DNA from: a virus
Reading direction: 5' to 3' (one strand)
Length of the DNA stretch: 55,522 nt
IMG/VR virus record: IMGVR_UViG_3300029258_003280
Location: 1-55,522 of that record
The first letter of the stretch is position 1, and the number at the start of each line of letters is the position of its first letter. The translations under genes were made by a program, and so were the position numbers. Below are positions 55,504 to 55,522 of this stretch, piece after piece. Below the pieces are notes generated by a model. That model did not search any database. It was not told the origin of the DNA and saw nothing but the letters and a program-made list of their open reading frames with translations.

Positions 55504-55522
55504 ACAATGAAATTTTTCGGGA
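55379..55522. repeat. Terminal direct repeat, second copy
   Basis: It is identical to 1-144. See the first copy for interpretation. Confidence 0.95.

Noticed and set aside
1-55522. tRNA genes, rRNA, insertion sequences, integrase
   Set aside because: No cloverleaf with a matching TTCGA arm, no rRNA segments, no transposase DDE pattern and no tyrosine or serine recombinase motif were seen by eye. A dedicated RNA search was not possible.

Overview
The window looks like a complete circular virus or phage genome that was cut open once. Its first 144 bases are identical to its last 144, which leaves a unique circle of about 55,378 bp. Shine-Dalgarno sites, stop/start overlaps of the ATGA and TAATG type, sigma70-like promoters and rrn-type boxA sequences point to a bacterial host that I cannot place further. 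I see no terminase, portal, HK97 capsid protein, tail tube, tape measure, DNA polymerase, integrase, tRNA or recognisable FtsK/HerA-type packaging ATPase. Instead the late genes encode many small beta-rich proteins, several membrane-spanning proteins and very basic proteins. This suggests a tailless, possibly membrane-containing icosahedral virus. Large circular dsDNA phages of that type exist (Salisaeta icosahedral phage 1, about 44 kb), but I cannot assign this genome to a named family.

The genome has two transcription arms. The late arm runs on the + strand from 46917 through the circle junction to 17243. It starts with an acidic coiled-coil protein, a transglutaminase-fold cysteine hydrolase and a group of membrane or basic proteins (46.9-55.5 kb). 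Next come two tandem paralogues that are the best capsid candidates (208-1541), further beta-rich virion proteins (1.7-5.6 kb), lectin-, fibre- and kelch-like surface proteins (5.6-9.3 kb), a small membrane/lipoprotein cassette (9.3-10.5 kb), and two multidomain proteins, one of 1518 residues. The arm ends at a bidirectional terminator (17355-17378), just after a tiny gene with its own promoter.

The early/accessory arm runs on the - strand from 46337 down to 17416. It encodes a primase-helicase, an XRE regulator, ThyX, a MazG-like protein, a Dam-like methylase, an RNase H-like protein, a PD-(D/E)XK-like protein, a radical SAM protein of spore-photoproduct-lyase type, an HExxH zincin, a DUF1643 protein, a DUF3850/ASCH protein and a WG-repeat protein. 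It also holds an unusual number of small CxxC zinc-binding and single-span membrane proteins. The genes are packed as a continuous coupled operon, broken by structured leaders carrying boxA-like sequences.

The most unusual features are these. (1) Asn-Pro motifs, often [YF]-A-x-N-P or M-D-N-P-[LIV]-D, stand between modules of the giant protein (15 sites) and near the N-termini or membrane segments of many late proteins, which suggests a processing or sorting signal. (2) A 434-bp array of about 80 pentamers of the form NNNAC (GTNNN on the transcribed strand). (3) A nine-base-spaced ATACCGC/GCGGTAT iteron cluster inside the primase gene, used in three different codon phases. (4) Paired leader stem-loops with a compensatory base-pair change in front of the two capsid-like genes.
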